A stretch of 64,000 nt of DNA from Solibacillus sp. FSL W7-1464 (lineage in GTDB: Bacteria; Bacillota; Bacilli; Bacillales_A; Planococcaceae), in assembly GCF_038004425.1 (NCBI RefSeq), contig NZ_JBBORC010000001.1, forward strand, positions 2,085,001-2,149,000, written 5' to 3'. Position numbers and translations under genes: made by a program. This document shows, piece after piece, positions 51,558 to 61,162 of the stretch (position 1 is its first letter; the number at the start of each line of letters is the position of its first letter). The notes under the pieces are model-generated. The model had not been told where the DNA came from, did no database searches, and saw nothing but the letters and a program-made list of their open reading frames with translations.

Positions 51558-53144
51558 TTATTTTGGGATTTTAGCATTCCAAACTACTGGTGCTTCAAAT
51601 AACTCAAAGCCTTCAATTTCTTTATTTACTGCAACTACACCATTATAGTGACCTAGAACAGTTGATGTTGCATGCTCGTACATATAACCTTGAACTTTTT
51701 CCCACTCAGCTTTCGCTTCCTCTGGCGTTGCTGCAGAACGAATAGCCTGTAAGCCTGCCGCTACTGTCTCATCTTGTAAGCCAGCCCAGTCAGGTGTTAC
51801 AGCCAATAGTTGTGGTGGCGTAATTTGGTAACCTGTACTTGCTAAGAAAATATCCCATTTGCTTGTATCACCCTTTGTTTCTAAGAACGTTGGGAAATCG
51901 AATGTATCTACGCGTACATTCATACCTAATTGACGTAATTGTTCTTGAATTACAAGCGTACCTGAGTACATTTCATTGTAATCTTTTGTTGTTAATAATA
52001 CGATTTCTTCACCATTATAACCTGCTTCTTCCAAAAGCTTTTTCGCTTTTTCAGCATCTGCTTGGTTATAAAGCTCAGCACCTGCATCATTTGCCCATTG
52101 CACTTGCGCTTCATTTAAATAGCTTGGTGATAAAGAATAAAGTTCTGGTTTAGCAAATGCCGCTAACATAATTTCTTCGTTATTTAATGCCGCTAAAATC
52201 GCCTGGCGAATTTTCTCATCCTTCAATGAACCTTCTGTCGTATTAAAGAATGCCGTCAATGTTCCACCCGGGAATGTTTGCAGCTCTAAATTTTGGTCTG
52301 CTGCTAATTGATCATAGTTTTCGATTGGGATACTATCTGCGATATCATATTGACCCGTTTGAACACCAGCAATACGCGTCGCATGGTCTGTTACGAAATG
52401 ATACGTTAACGTTTCTGTTGGAGCCTCAATTTCACCCGTGAAACCACTCGCATCTTCCGCACCTTCAACCGCTACATAATCTTCAAAACGGACTAATTGG
52501 ATATTTTGATCTTGCTTCCACTCTTTGAATTTGTATGGACCTGTACCTACATATTCCGAGAAGCCATCTGCTGTTGCAGAATCAATAATCTCTTTCGGCA
52601 TAATTGAAGGGAACTGTGCTTGAGAAGCCATTAAGATTAAAATATCAGAAGTTGCTGTTGGTACTGTTAATTGAACCGTATTTTGATCTACTTCTGTAAA
52701 TTCAGCACCTTGCAATAATGATTTTGCACGAGAAGATGTTACTAACCAACGATTCATCGAAGCAACAACATCAGAAGCTTCCATAACATCACCGTTATGG
52801 AATTTTACACCTTCACGTAATTTAATTGTATATGTTTTACCATCTTCACTTACTTCATAAGAAGAAGCCAATACTGGTTGTGGCTCATAGTTTGCATCTA
52901 ATTGGAATAATTGTTGATAAATATTTCCTGCGATATCTAAAGCTACTGCCGATACAGTTTGTGCCGTATCAAGTGTTGGTGGCTGTGCTGTAATCGCGAT
53001 ATTTAATTCATCACGGTATTCTACTTGCTGTTGTTGCTCTGTAGCTGTCTGATCTTTTGAAGAAGAATCATCTCCACCACAAGCTGCTAAAGTGAGTGCT
53101 AGTGCCGTTGCAGCGAAAGGAACTTGCCATTTACGAAATCTCAT
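51558..53144 (-). CDS. oppA: Peptide ABC transporter substrate-binding lipoprotein, OppA/DppE-like
   Basis: The 528-residue lipoprotein has a signal ending LAAC (Cys22) and a family-5 binding fold: PPTLDTAQTVSAV, LREGVKFHNGDVMEASDVV, GTGPYKFKEW and DEKIRQAILAALNNEEI. It captures peptides outside the membrane for the OppBCDF importer. ATG at 53144 is preferred because AGGAGG lies 7 bases upstream; the frame extends to 53255 without support. A perfect palindrome lies just upstream of its binding site. Confidence 0.92.
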   Translation of the reverse strand: MRFRKWQVPFAATALALTLAACGGDDSSSKDQTATEQQQQVEYRDELNIAITAQPPTLDTAQTVSAVALDIAGNIYQQLFQLDANYEPQPVLASSYEVSEDGKTYTIKLREGVKFHNGDVMEASDVVASMNRWLVTSSRAKSLLQGAEFTEVDQNTVQLTVPTATSDILILMASQAQFPSIMPKEIIDSATADGFSEYVGTGPYKFKEWKQDQNIQLVRFEDYVAVEGAEDASGFTGEIEAPTETLTYHFVTDHATRIAGVQTGQYDIADSIPIENYDQLAADQNLELQTFPGGTLTAFFNTTEGSLKDEKIRQAILAALNNEEIMLAAFAKPELYSLSPSYLNEAQVQWANDAGAELYNQADAEKAKKLLEEAGYNGEEIVLLTTKDYNEMYSGTLVIQEQLRQLGMNVRVDTFDFPTFLETKGDTSKWDIFLASTGYQITPPQLLAVTPDWAGLQDETVAAGLQAIRSAATPEEAKAEWEKVQGYMYEHATSTVLGHYNGVVAVNKEIEGFELFEAPVVWNAKIPK

Positions 53145-53158
53145 TGAATTGCCTCCTA

Positions 53159-53172
53159 AATACCTAGGTATT
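53159..53172. promoter_or_regulatory. Palindrome upstream of oppA
   Basis: AATACCTAGGTATT is a perfect 14-bp palindrome touching the oppA ribosome binding site. It may be an operator that controls the whole operon; the protein that binds it is unknown. Confidence 0.5.
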
Positions 53173-53546
53173 CTTTCTGTTTTTATATCAATAATCTTAC
53201 TTGCCAATTCCGACCATGTCAATAAGGATAATACAAAAGTTACTATGAACTCCAAATTCGTTAATCTTACTTATAAAAAACATATTTTACATTTATTCAA
53301 CGTATTCCAACGTAAGCCCGAAATAAAAAAGAACTCACCCTTCTTGTATGTACAATAAATGGCCAGTCAGCTGAAATTTTTTCGGCTAACTGACCAGGTT
53401 AAAGTATTAAGTTATGTAAAACTTGGAATAAGCTTATCGCACTAAATCGTCTGGAAGTGAGGTATCTTACTTCTTGCTGATTTAGTCTGTTTCGCCTGCT
53501 TGTGAACGATACGCCGTCAAACTATTCTTTAGAAGCTTTTACATTT
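53173..53546. other. Gap with oppA promoter region and a hairpin
   Basis: No gene is seen. A long hairpin at 53358-53397 (GGCCAGTCAGCTGA with mostly complementary TCGGCTAACTGACC) lies downstream of the phosphatase gene but lacks a clear T-run. Confidence 0.4.
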
Positions 53547-54122
53547 CTATAAACTCACTTTTAAATGTTCTACTTGATTATAGTTTTTTATTTTCCAAAT
53601 TCCTTCGTTATAATAGATTGTAGACAAACATGCATTAGCCAACTGCGTCTTGCCGGAACCAATTTCACCGTTCGAAAGGATTGCTAATATACTGTTTATC
53701 ACTGCACTATGTGCTACAAGAACTATAGTAGATTCTTTGCGTTCTTTTTGAATTTTATGTAAGCCATTCATTACCCGGACCCTTAAATCTTCTTTAGACT
53801 CCTGATTCGTATATTGTAAATCCGGGAACTTACTGAGGCGGGCTTCCACAGTCATTCCTTCAGCATCCCCAAAGCTCCTTTCAATAAATTGCCGCATTTC
53901 TATAATTGGAATATTCTTTTTTTCTGCAATAATTTCAGCCGTTTGTTTTGCACGTTTTAGCGGGCTTGTAATAATAAGTTCGAAAGGGGCATTATTTAAA
54001 TACTCAGCACAGGCATAGGCCTGTCTAATTCCATTTTCATTTAATTCGATGTCAGTATGTCCTTGTATTTTCCCTACCTTGTTCCAATCTGTTTCCCCGT
54101 GTCTTACTAAACATATTTCCAT
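53547..54122 (-). CDS. Histidine phosphatase family protein (PhoE/GpmB-like)
   Basis: The 191-residue cytoplasmic enzyme has the phosphohistidine motif LVRHGETDWN with the His nucleophile at its N-terminus, SPLKRAKQTAE, and the second His in LVAHSAVINSI. It hydrolyses phosphate esters of unknown identity. GGGAGAAGGG lies upstream of the ATG. The gene stands alone. Confidence 0.9.
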   Translation of the reverse strand: MEICLVRHGETDWNKVGKIQGHTDIELNENGIRQAYACAEYLNNAPFELIITSPLKRAKQTAEIIAEKKNIPIIEMRQFIERSFGDAEGMTVEARLSKFPDLQYTNQESKEDLRVRVMNGLHKIQKERKESTIVLVAHSAVINSILAILSNGEIGSGKTQLANACLSTIYYNEGIWKIKNYNQVEHLKVSL

Positions 54123-54418
54123 AGTTACTCATTCCCTTCTCCCCTTATTTTACCGAATTCCCTCTATATAAAATACAAAATTTTACATGACAAAAACCAG
54201 AAAATATTAATTTTATCTTCACTATCTTTTATATGTCTTTATTTCAATTGTTATAATGGCCGTTTTTCAGATGAACAATATTAGCGAACGGGCATGAAAA
54301 ATAGACGCAATCGATCATTTATTTGAGCTACACGAAATTATTCCTATACAGGAAAATGAAGTTCGGTCTGAATCGATTTCCTCAAGCATCCTAGCTAAAA
54401 TCAGTAACCCCTTTTTAA

Positions 54419-55150
54419 TCAATAGCATTCACCTTCATCAAAATCGAGGATGACCGGCTCGAAATCGAGATGATTTTCCTGCTGTCTTGTCTGCGCATCG
54501 TTTAAGTAGCTTTCGAAATTCCCTGGGCGGAATAAGGTGATCGGTCTTAAGTATTTGTTCATCTGGGGATCGTTCTTCCAGTTTCTCACTTGTTCATCAA
54601 TGACTAAGCGGCAATCTTCCGCTGTGTAGCCTTCCTTTAAAATCGCTTTGATCAGTCGGATCGTTGTTTTGGAGCTTCCATTAAAATTCTTTTTGGCTTT
54701 TTCGTTTAAGTAATCAATGATGTTTGCAATTTCATTACTGCTGTCCGTATTCGGTTTCTCCTCTTTCTCCTCGGGCAATTTCGGCTCTTCAGGTAACAGC
54801 TCTTCCTGTGTAAAAATTTCCGTCTCCAATAGCTGATTAACTTTTTCATCATCAATGCGGTACCATTTCGAACGGTCTGTATTGAAACGGTTAAATTTGT
54901 CTGAGGAAATGATTATTTCAGAGCGTTCCAGTTTCGTGATGAGTCTTTTAACTTTCGTTTTATCCCAGTAGAAGCATTGTTTTGACCAGCCTTGATATGT
55001 TTGGCGATACCACTTATGTCCCTCTTTCTCCACACCTTGCGTTTCTATCCGGTAGTAAAGTTGCTGAAGGAATAACGCCTCCTCCACTCCGATACGTGCT
55101 GCCAAGTTCGGTGATACAAACAAATGCCTTTCGTTAACTAATAATTTCAT
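54419..55150 (-). CDS. Phage replication-type protein with Phg_2220_C domain
   Basis: The 243-residue protein begins with a winged-helix-like domain (VEEALFLQQLYYRIETQG, WSKQCFYWDKTKVKRLITKL) and ends with the conserved phage C-terminal domain (YLNEKAKKNFNGSSKTTIRL, NDPQMNKYLRPITLF, FESYLND) found in replisome-organiser and DnaD-like phage proteins. ATG at 55150 is chosen; TGGAGGGTGG lies upstream. No phage genes adjoin it, so it is an orphan. The first domain is AT-rich as in its surroundings. The upstream dyad matches one before the phage-type amidase. Confidence 0.8.
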   Translation of the reverse strand: MKLLVNERHLFVSPNLAARIGVEEALFLQQLYYRIETQGVEKEGHKWYRQTYQGWSKQCFYWDKTKVKRLITKLERSEIIISSDKFNRFNTDRSKWYRIDDEKVNQLLETEIFTQEELLPEEPKLPEEKEEKPNTDSSNEIANIIDYLNEKAKKNFNGSSKTTIRLIKAILKEGYTAEDCRLVIDEQVRNWKNDPQMNKYLRPITLFRPGNFESYLNDAQTRQQENHLDFEPVILDFDEGECY

Positions 55151-55180
55151 GTTTCCACCCTCCATTTTTTTGTCTTACTC

Positions 55181-55213
55181 TCTATATGTCCTCGAAAATC
55201 CAAAAAAGGGACA
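55181..55213 (-). promoter_or_regulatory. TGTCC...GGACATATAGA dyad, copy B
   Basis: On the minus strand TGTCCCTTTTTTG, 8 bases, AGGACATATAGA lies about 30 bases before the phage-type gene. It repeats the two blocks seen at 16768-16801 with one base less between them. Confidence 0.55.
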
Positions 55214-55627
55214 AGTAAAACAAAAATAATTTCTACGGAGTACAAATGATTAAAGGCCACAAAGAAAAAAATCATCCGGTTGCGTTTTAACGCAACAATA
55301 TATATCTTTTAAATTATTTAATAAATTATTAAATCTTTTAGAGGGGACTTTTTAGATCCCCTGTGGAGAGGATTTATAAATCCACTCCAGAAGGGATCAA
55401 AGCGGCTGAGTAGAGCGGAACTATTTGTCCATGGAAAACACATGAAATAGCTCAGGATTTTATAGGTGGGAAACGGGGATTATTCTATTTTGAAATAATA
55501 TATTACATAAGGCAAAATGGACTATACGATTCACCTGAGCGAAAGTACGGACACATTTTTAAACAAAACTAAATACAGCTATGATTCGTGCAACAGGTTT
55601 AACTCCACCGCCGCTACAATTCGCAGT
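55214..55627. other. Gap with clustered palindromes
   Basis: No gene is seen. There is an inverted repeat GTTGCGTTTTAACGCAAC (55279-55296), an AT-rich run TTAAATTATTTAATAAATTA just after it, and two hairpins near 55350-55410 (GGGGACT... with ATCCCC; GTGGA with TCCAC). A short frame near 55559-55630 encodes NCSGGGVKPVARII, similar to the relic at 36654. Confidence 0.4.
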
Positions 55628-55676
55628 TAAAAAACAAAAGACTTAAGCCTGGTGGGACACCAAACTTAAGTCTTTA
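55628..55676 (-). terminator. Terminator of the catalase gene
   Basis: AGACTTAAG pairs with CTTAAGTCT, with an inner TGGTG/CACCA extension; the minus strand continues TTTGTTTTTT. Confidence 0.9.
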
Positions 55677-55718
55677 AATTTTACCTATTTTCTTTTGAAC
55701 GTGTATCAACCCTCATTG

Positions 55719-57368
<1,650 letters not shown>

Positions 57369-57626
57369 ATTAAAACCTCCTAAATAGATACTTCACTTAT
57401 AAGCACTGATAAAAATATTACAACACTATGCTTTATACCCGATTTTCTCTGTATATATTCAAAGATTGGAAAATTATCCTGTGTATATTCTGTTTTGATA
57501 ATTAATGGGTCATTTTTAATATTGAAGTTTCTGGCGGGTTAGCGTTTCCAATTTTTTTGGAACACTGTTTATAGGAGGGTTTATTCCATTCATAGAAACA
57601 TTACTAAAGCCGTTATTAAGATCCAT

Positions 57627-57672
57627 TCGACAAGTTTGTGGGACGCTAGTTCGAGATTTGACGGGACCATCA
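57627..57672 (+). other. Degenerate 3' half of tRNA-Val (possible att site)
   Basis: From TCGACAAG, through GCTAGTTCGAGA, to CGGGACCATCA, 46 bases match the 3' half of the tRNA-Val at 26215-26259 in the same orientation, with one base of length difference and about ten substitutions. No 5' half precedes it. This is the pattern left by integration at a tRNA 3' end, though an old tRNA pseudogene is possible too. Confidence 0.6.
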
Positions 57673-57678
57673 ATTTGA

Positions 57679-57712
57679 AAAGCCCGCAAACGCAATGTTC
57701 GCGGGCCTTTCA
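57679..57712 (+). terminator. Terminator after the tRNA-Val relic
   Basis: AAAGCCCGC pairs with GCGGGCCTTT, in the position a tRNA terminator would take. Confidence 0.7.
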
Positions 57713-57815
57713 ATCAACAGTCAACGGGGTAATAATAGATGCATTTTTGCAAAGGTTTCTTTTCACCGCTTTATAAATCGTAGCGTAACGAAAACAGGTA
57801 CTTATATTCATCTGC

Positions 57816-58484
57816 CTATATTTCAATCAGATTATGTTTAATTATAAATTCAACGAGTTCACTTTTTTTACTGACGTTCAGTTTATTGAATATTCTTGTT
57901 TTATGGGTGTCTACTGTTTTTATACTGATCAGTAGTTCACCTGCAATTTCTGTTAACGAATACCCTTTAACAATCAGCTGTAGTACCTCCTGTTCACGGA
58001 GGCTTAATGTAGAATACATGTTGTGAACATTTTCTTCTTTCTGCTTATTTTTCATCATGGACGTCATTTCCTTCGGGCGTAAATAGATATAGCCGTCCAT
58101 AACGGTCTCAATGGCAGAATACAGTTCTTCGTCCACAGCTACTTTCGGTACGTAGCCGGATGCCCCCGCATTCATAATTAACGAAACATATTCTTCGTCT
58201 TCATACATTGTCAAAATAATCACTTTTGCATGTTCATGCTGTGCCTTTATATTTTTCAGTACCTGCAGCCCATCCATACCGGGCAAAGAAATATCAAGAA
58301 TCAAAATATCCGGTTTTAATTCATTATAAAGTTCAATCGCCTTATACCCATCATCAGCCACTCCCACCACATGGTAGTATGTCCGCTTTTGCAGTAAAAG
58401 CTTTAATCCCGATATAAGAATGGCATGATCATCAACTAACATGATCCTGATTTCTTTTTTTAGATTTTGTTGCAATATAACCAC
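57816..58484 (-). CDS. NarL/LuxR-type response regulator
   Basis: The 222-residue regulator has a receiver domain with Asp64 (LILDISLPGMDG) as the phosphorylation site and a C-terminal LuxR helix-turn-helix (SLREQEVLQLIVKGYSLTEI, KTVDTHKTRIFNKL). It is the partner of the kinase encoded 6 bases upstream. It probably activates the divergent transporter gene at 61163. Start is GTG at 58484 or TTG at 58475. Confidence 0.9.
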   Translation of the reverse strand: MVILQQNLKKEIRIMLVDDHAILISGLKLLLQKRTYYHVVGVADDGYKAIELYNELKPDILILDISLPGMDGLQVLKNIKAQHEHAKVIILTMYEDEEYVSLIMNAGASGYVPKVAVDEELYSAIETVMDGYIYLRPKEMTSMMKNKQKEENVHNMYSTLSLREQEVLQLIVKGYSLTEIAGELLISIKTVDTHKTRIFNKLNVSKKSELVEFIIKHNLIEI

Positions 58485-58490
58485 TTCTTT

Positions 58491-59909
58491 CTATTTTAAT
58501 GGCAGTGAAACGGAAATTTCTGTTCCTCCCACCATGTTCGTTCTAATAAGGAATGTCCCTCCCTGTAACTCGGCTCTTTCCTTCATACCATGAATGCCAA
58601 TTCTATTTTGTTGCTTGGCTTTTTCAAAATCGGCTTCATGAATTCCATGACCATTATCATTTATCGTCAAATTAACCCATTCGTCTTTAACGTCCAAGCC
58701 GATTATAATTTCAGTTGCTTTCGTATGTTTTACTACATTATTCAAACTTTCCTGAACAATCCGGTATATGGCCAGCGTAACATCTTCGGCTAGTGTGACG
58801 TCAGTATCGGGAACAGATAAAACAGTTTGGATGTTGTATTTTTCCTCAAAATTTCTCGCATATTTCTTTATCGCCGAAACCAGCCCCATTTTGTCCAAAA
58901 TCGGCGGACGCAATTCGACTGCCAGATCCCTGATTTGTTTTAATATTCCCGCAGCTATATCTCTGCTTGTATAAAGTAGCTCACGTTGCTCACTGTCTTT
59001 CGCCTCATTCGCCATAATTCTCATCGTTACCATCAATGAAGCGAGCGCCTGACTTGTCTCATCATGCAGTTCACGTGAAATTCTTTTTCGCTCATCCTCT
59101 TGAACAGATAATAACCTTGAAATCAATTTATCACGCAATAAATCCTTTTGTTGTAATTCCTTAAGTAAATAGTCAACTTCATTATTTGAATTGATGAGAT
59201 GATCCGTCATTTCATTAAAGGCCTGTGCCAGTTTCCCGATTTCATCGTTGTTAGTATTTTCTGCTCTTAAGGATAGGTTACCTGCCGATATCCCTAATGC
59301 TACATCTACTAAGGTGTTGATTGGTTTCGTTATCCTACGGGTAGCAAAATAAGCCATTCCCAAAGCGCCAATTGATACCAAAGTTGTCGCAATGATTAAC
59401 TTAATTATCCTGGAATAAATATATTCCAGCGATTTTTCTTCCGACATCCCTAGCCGAACATACCCTACGCCCCCTTCTTCTATCGGGACAATGACATCAT
59501 GGATATCCCCTTCATCCGAAGATAAAATCGAATAATCTTGTTGGGTAATCCCTTTTGGCGTATGAGCATTTACGATTCCTTTCGGCAGCTTCTCAGGATC
59601 GGGGAATGTGTGGGCGTAAAGTATGTGACTGCTATTAAAAACTAAAATATAGCGAATATCTTCATCTATCTTTTTTGTTTCATTAATCAGATTATCCACC
59701 GAATACTGATCATCAAAGAGAATATAGTCCGAGCTTGTTTCAGCCACATTTTTAGCGATAGTGGCACCACGTTTCACGAGATCCTCCGTCATGATGTTTG
59801 TAAGGGAATCCCATATGATCCACCCGAAAATGCTGGTAAGAAAGAGTAGAGAGCACATGATTGCTGCAAGGATTTTATGATGTATTTTAATATTATTTAT
59901 CCAGTTCAT
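58491..59909 (-). CDS. Sensor histidine kinase, HisKA_3 type with HAMP
   Basis: The 472-residue kinase has two membrane helices (about 13-33 and 169-188) around an outer sensing loop, a HAMP domain (189-240) and a HisKA_3 dimerisation domain with phospho-acceptor His282 (ERKRISRELHDETSQ), followed by an ATPase domain (VQESLNNVVKHTKATE, NDNGHGI). ATG at 59909 is chosen because GAGG lies 6 bases upstream; it overlaps the binding-protein gene by 17 bases. The lipoprotein and regulator genes on either side form one operon with it. Confidence 0.9.
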   Translation of the reverse strand: MNWINNIKIHHKILAAIMCSLLFLTSIFGWIIWDSLTNIMTEDLVKRGATIAKNVAETSSDYILFDDQYSVDNLINETKKIDEDIRYILVFNSSHILYAHTFPDPEKLPKGIVNAHTPKGITQQDYSILSSDEGDIHDVIVPIEEGGVGYVRLGMSEEKSLEYIYSRIIKLIIATTLVSIGALGMAYFATRRITKPINTLVDVALGISAGNLSLRAENTNNDEIGKLAQAFNEMTDHLINSNNEVDYLLKELQQKDLLRDKLISRLLSVQEDERKRISRELHDETSQALASLMVTMRIMANEAKDSEQRELLYTSRDIAAGILKQIRDLAVELRPPILDKMGLVSAIKKYARNFEEKYNIQTVLSVPDTDVTLAEDVTLAIYRIVQESLNNVVKHTKATEIIIGLDVKDEWVNLTINDNGHGIHEADFEKAKQQNRIGIHGMKERAELQGGTFLIRTNMVGGTEISVSLPLK

Positions 59910-60795
59910 AGAGTACCTCATAATATTCCGAGTCGAATGGGATAAAGCGATCAATATATAATCCTTGAATAGCTTGCTTCATAGATTCCTGTTCGTGCAT
60001 CGAAAGAAAGCTCTCTTTTATTATTTCCTTATCTTCCTCAGGCAGATTACTGCTGATCACTACCGGTCCGGTACCTAAGGGCATTGATTTCCCAATAATT
60101 TTTAACGATTCCAATTGTTCCGGACTTTCATTTTTCATCGTTTCAAAAACGAGAGAATTGACAGCTGCCGCATCAACAATATTATTTAATACGGCATTCA
60201 TGGATCCTTCATGGCTATATGTATAAATATGCCTCCCAAAAAAGCTATCGATATCTTCCCCTAAACGCTCCAATTCTTCTTTCACAAAAATATATCCCGA
60301 ATAACTGGAAGGATCAAAAAATGCGATATCTTTACCTTCCAGATCATCAATCGATGAGAAGCGGTTTTCATCCTTCGCAACAATGTAACCATAATAGTAA
60401 GGGCTGCCGAATCTTTCTTGTGTTGCAATACCTTCAAATCCGCCGTTTGCACCAAATGTGATGTATGCACCGGTTGGAAGCAGAGCGATATCAGCACCTC
60501 CATTCATCATGAGGTTGCTGACTTCATTATAGCTTCTGCGCTGGATTAAAATGGTTGGCCGGTCAAGTTTTTTACCGATATAATTTACGATTTCCCGATA
60601 GTAGATGATCGTATCTGTCGGAGAAAGTACACTCGAGATAGCTAAGCGTATCGGATCTTTTTTATCCTCTTTTATTACCGATGTTGTCTTTTCATATTCC
60701 GAAAAGACAATTTGATAGGTTGAAGGGTTCGACCTGCAGCCTAGTATTAAAATGATCAGTACTATAATAGGAATAGCCATATATATTTTTCTCAT
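59893..60795 (-). CDS. PhnD-like substrate-binding lipoprotein, probable sensor component
   Basis: The 300-residue protein is a lipoprotein (LILGC, Cys20) with a phosphate/phosphonate-type binding fold: IRLAISSVLSPTDTIIYYRE, ADIALLPTGAY, DLEGKDIAFFDPSSYSGYIF. No ABC transporter genes accompany it. Instead it leads a kinase-regulator operon, as HptA does in the HptRSA system and PgtC in the Pgt system, so it probably senses a sugar phosphate or related anion and signals to the kinase. AAGGGA precedes the ATG. Confidence 0.82.
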   Translation of the reverse strand: MRKIYMAIPIIVLIILILGCRSNPSTYQIVFSEYEKTTSVIKEDKKDPIRLAISSVLSPTDTIIYYREIVNYIGKKLDRPTILIQRRSYNEVSNLMMNGGADIALLPTGAYITFGANGGFEGIATQERFGSPYYYGYIVAKDENRFSSIDDLEGKDIAFFDPSSYSGYIFVKEELERLGEDIDSFFGRHIYTYSHEGSMNAVLNNIVDAAAVNSLVFETMKNESPEQLESLKIIGKSMPLGTGPVVISSNLPEEDKEIIKESFLSMHEQESMKQAIQGLYIDRFIPFDSEYYEVLYELDK

Positions 60796-61162
60796 AATAT
60801 CCCTTCCTGGTGCGGTTTCTTCAGCAATAATTCACAGATTGAAATTTTTTCCCAGCAATTAATTTTTACTATTATATCACAAGCATATTTTCGTATTGAG
60901 CGTTATTTAATGTTTCAGACACGAATTGTAGGATATTTTCTGACAATGAAAAGATGATTTTCTTACAAAGAATAGGATATATGCTGATAGTTTAATAGTT
61001 TGAAAAGTTAGATAATACGATTATGTAAACCAATTGTGTTTTCTATTTTTAAAGCGCTTTCAAAATACGAGGAAAGGATTTCATCTTATATTGCCAATAG
61101 CAAAATACGATTTGTAACAAGACTTTAAAATTTATAATTTACAGTATTGGAGGGGGTTTAGT
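60796..61162. other. Divergent regulatory gap
   Basis: This 367-base region separates the sensing operon from the antiporter gene and carries a likely catabolite-control site at 61050-61064. It is otherwise AT-rich, with no gene. Confidence 0.5.
61050..61064. promoter_or_regulatory. CcpA (cre) site candidate
   Basis: TTAAAGCGCTTTCAA, or TTGAAAGCGCTTTAA on the other strand, matches the cre consensus WTGNAANCGNWNNCW except one position. It lies about 100 bases before the antiporter gene, so glucose repression of uptake is plausible. Confidence 0.6.

Larger units (their letters stand above)
57369..57815. other. Gap with tRNA relic
   Basis: The gap holds the catalase promoter, the degenerate tRNA 3' half at 57627 and its terminator. 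No protein gene is seen. Confidence 0.5.

Noticed and set aside
54123-54418. Plus-strand frame AIDHLFELHEIIPIQENEVR as a gene
   Set aside because: It has no start codon or binding site, follows a stop codon at once and runs into the convergent gene; at best an unidentifiable relic.
57516-57713. 65-residue minus-strand frame over the tRNA relic
   Set aside because: It is the antisense reading of a tRNA remnant and its terminator.
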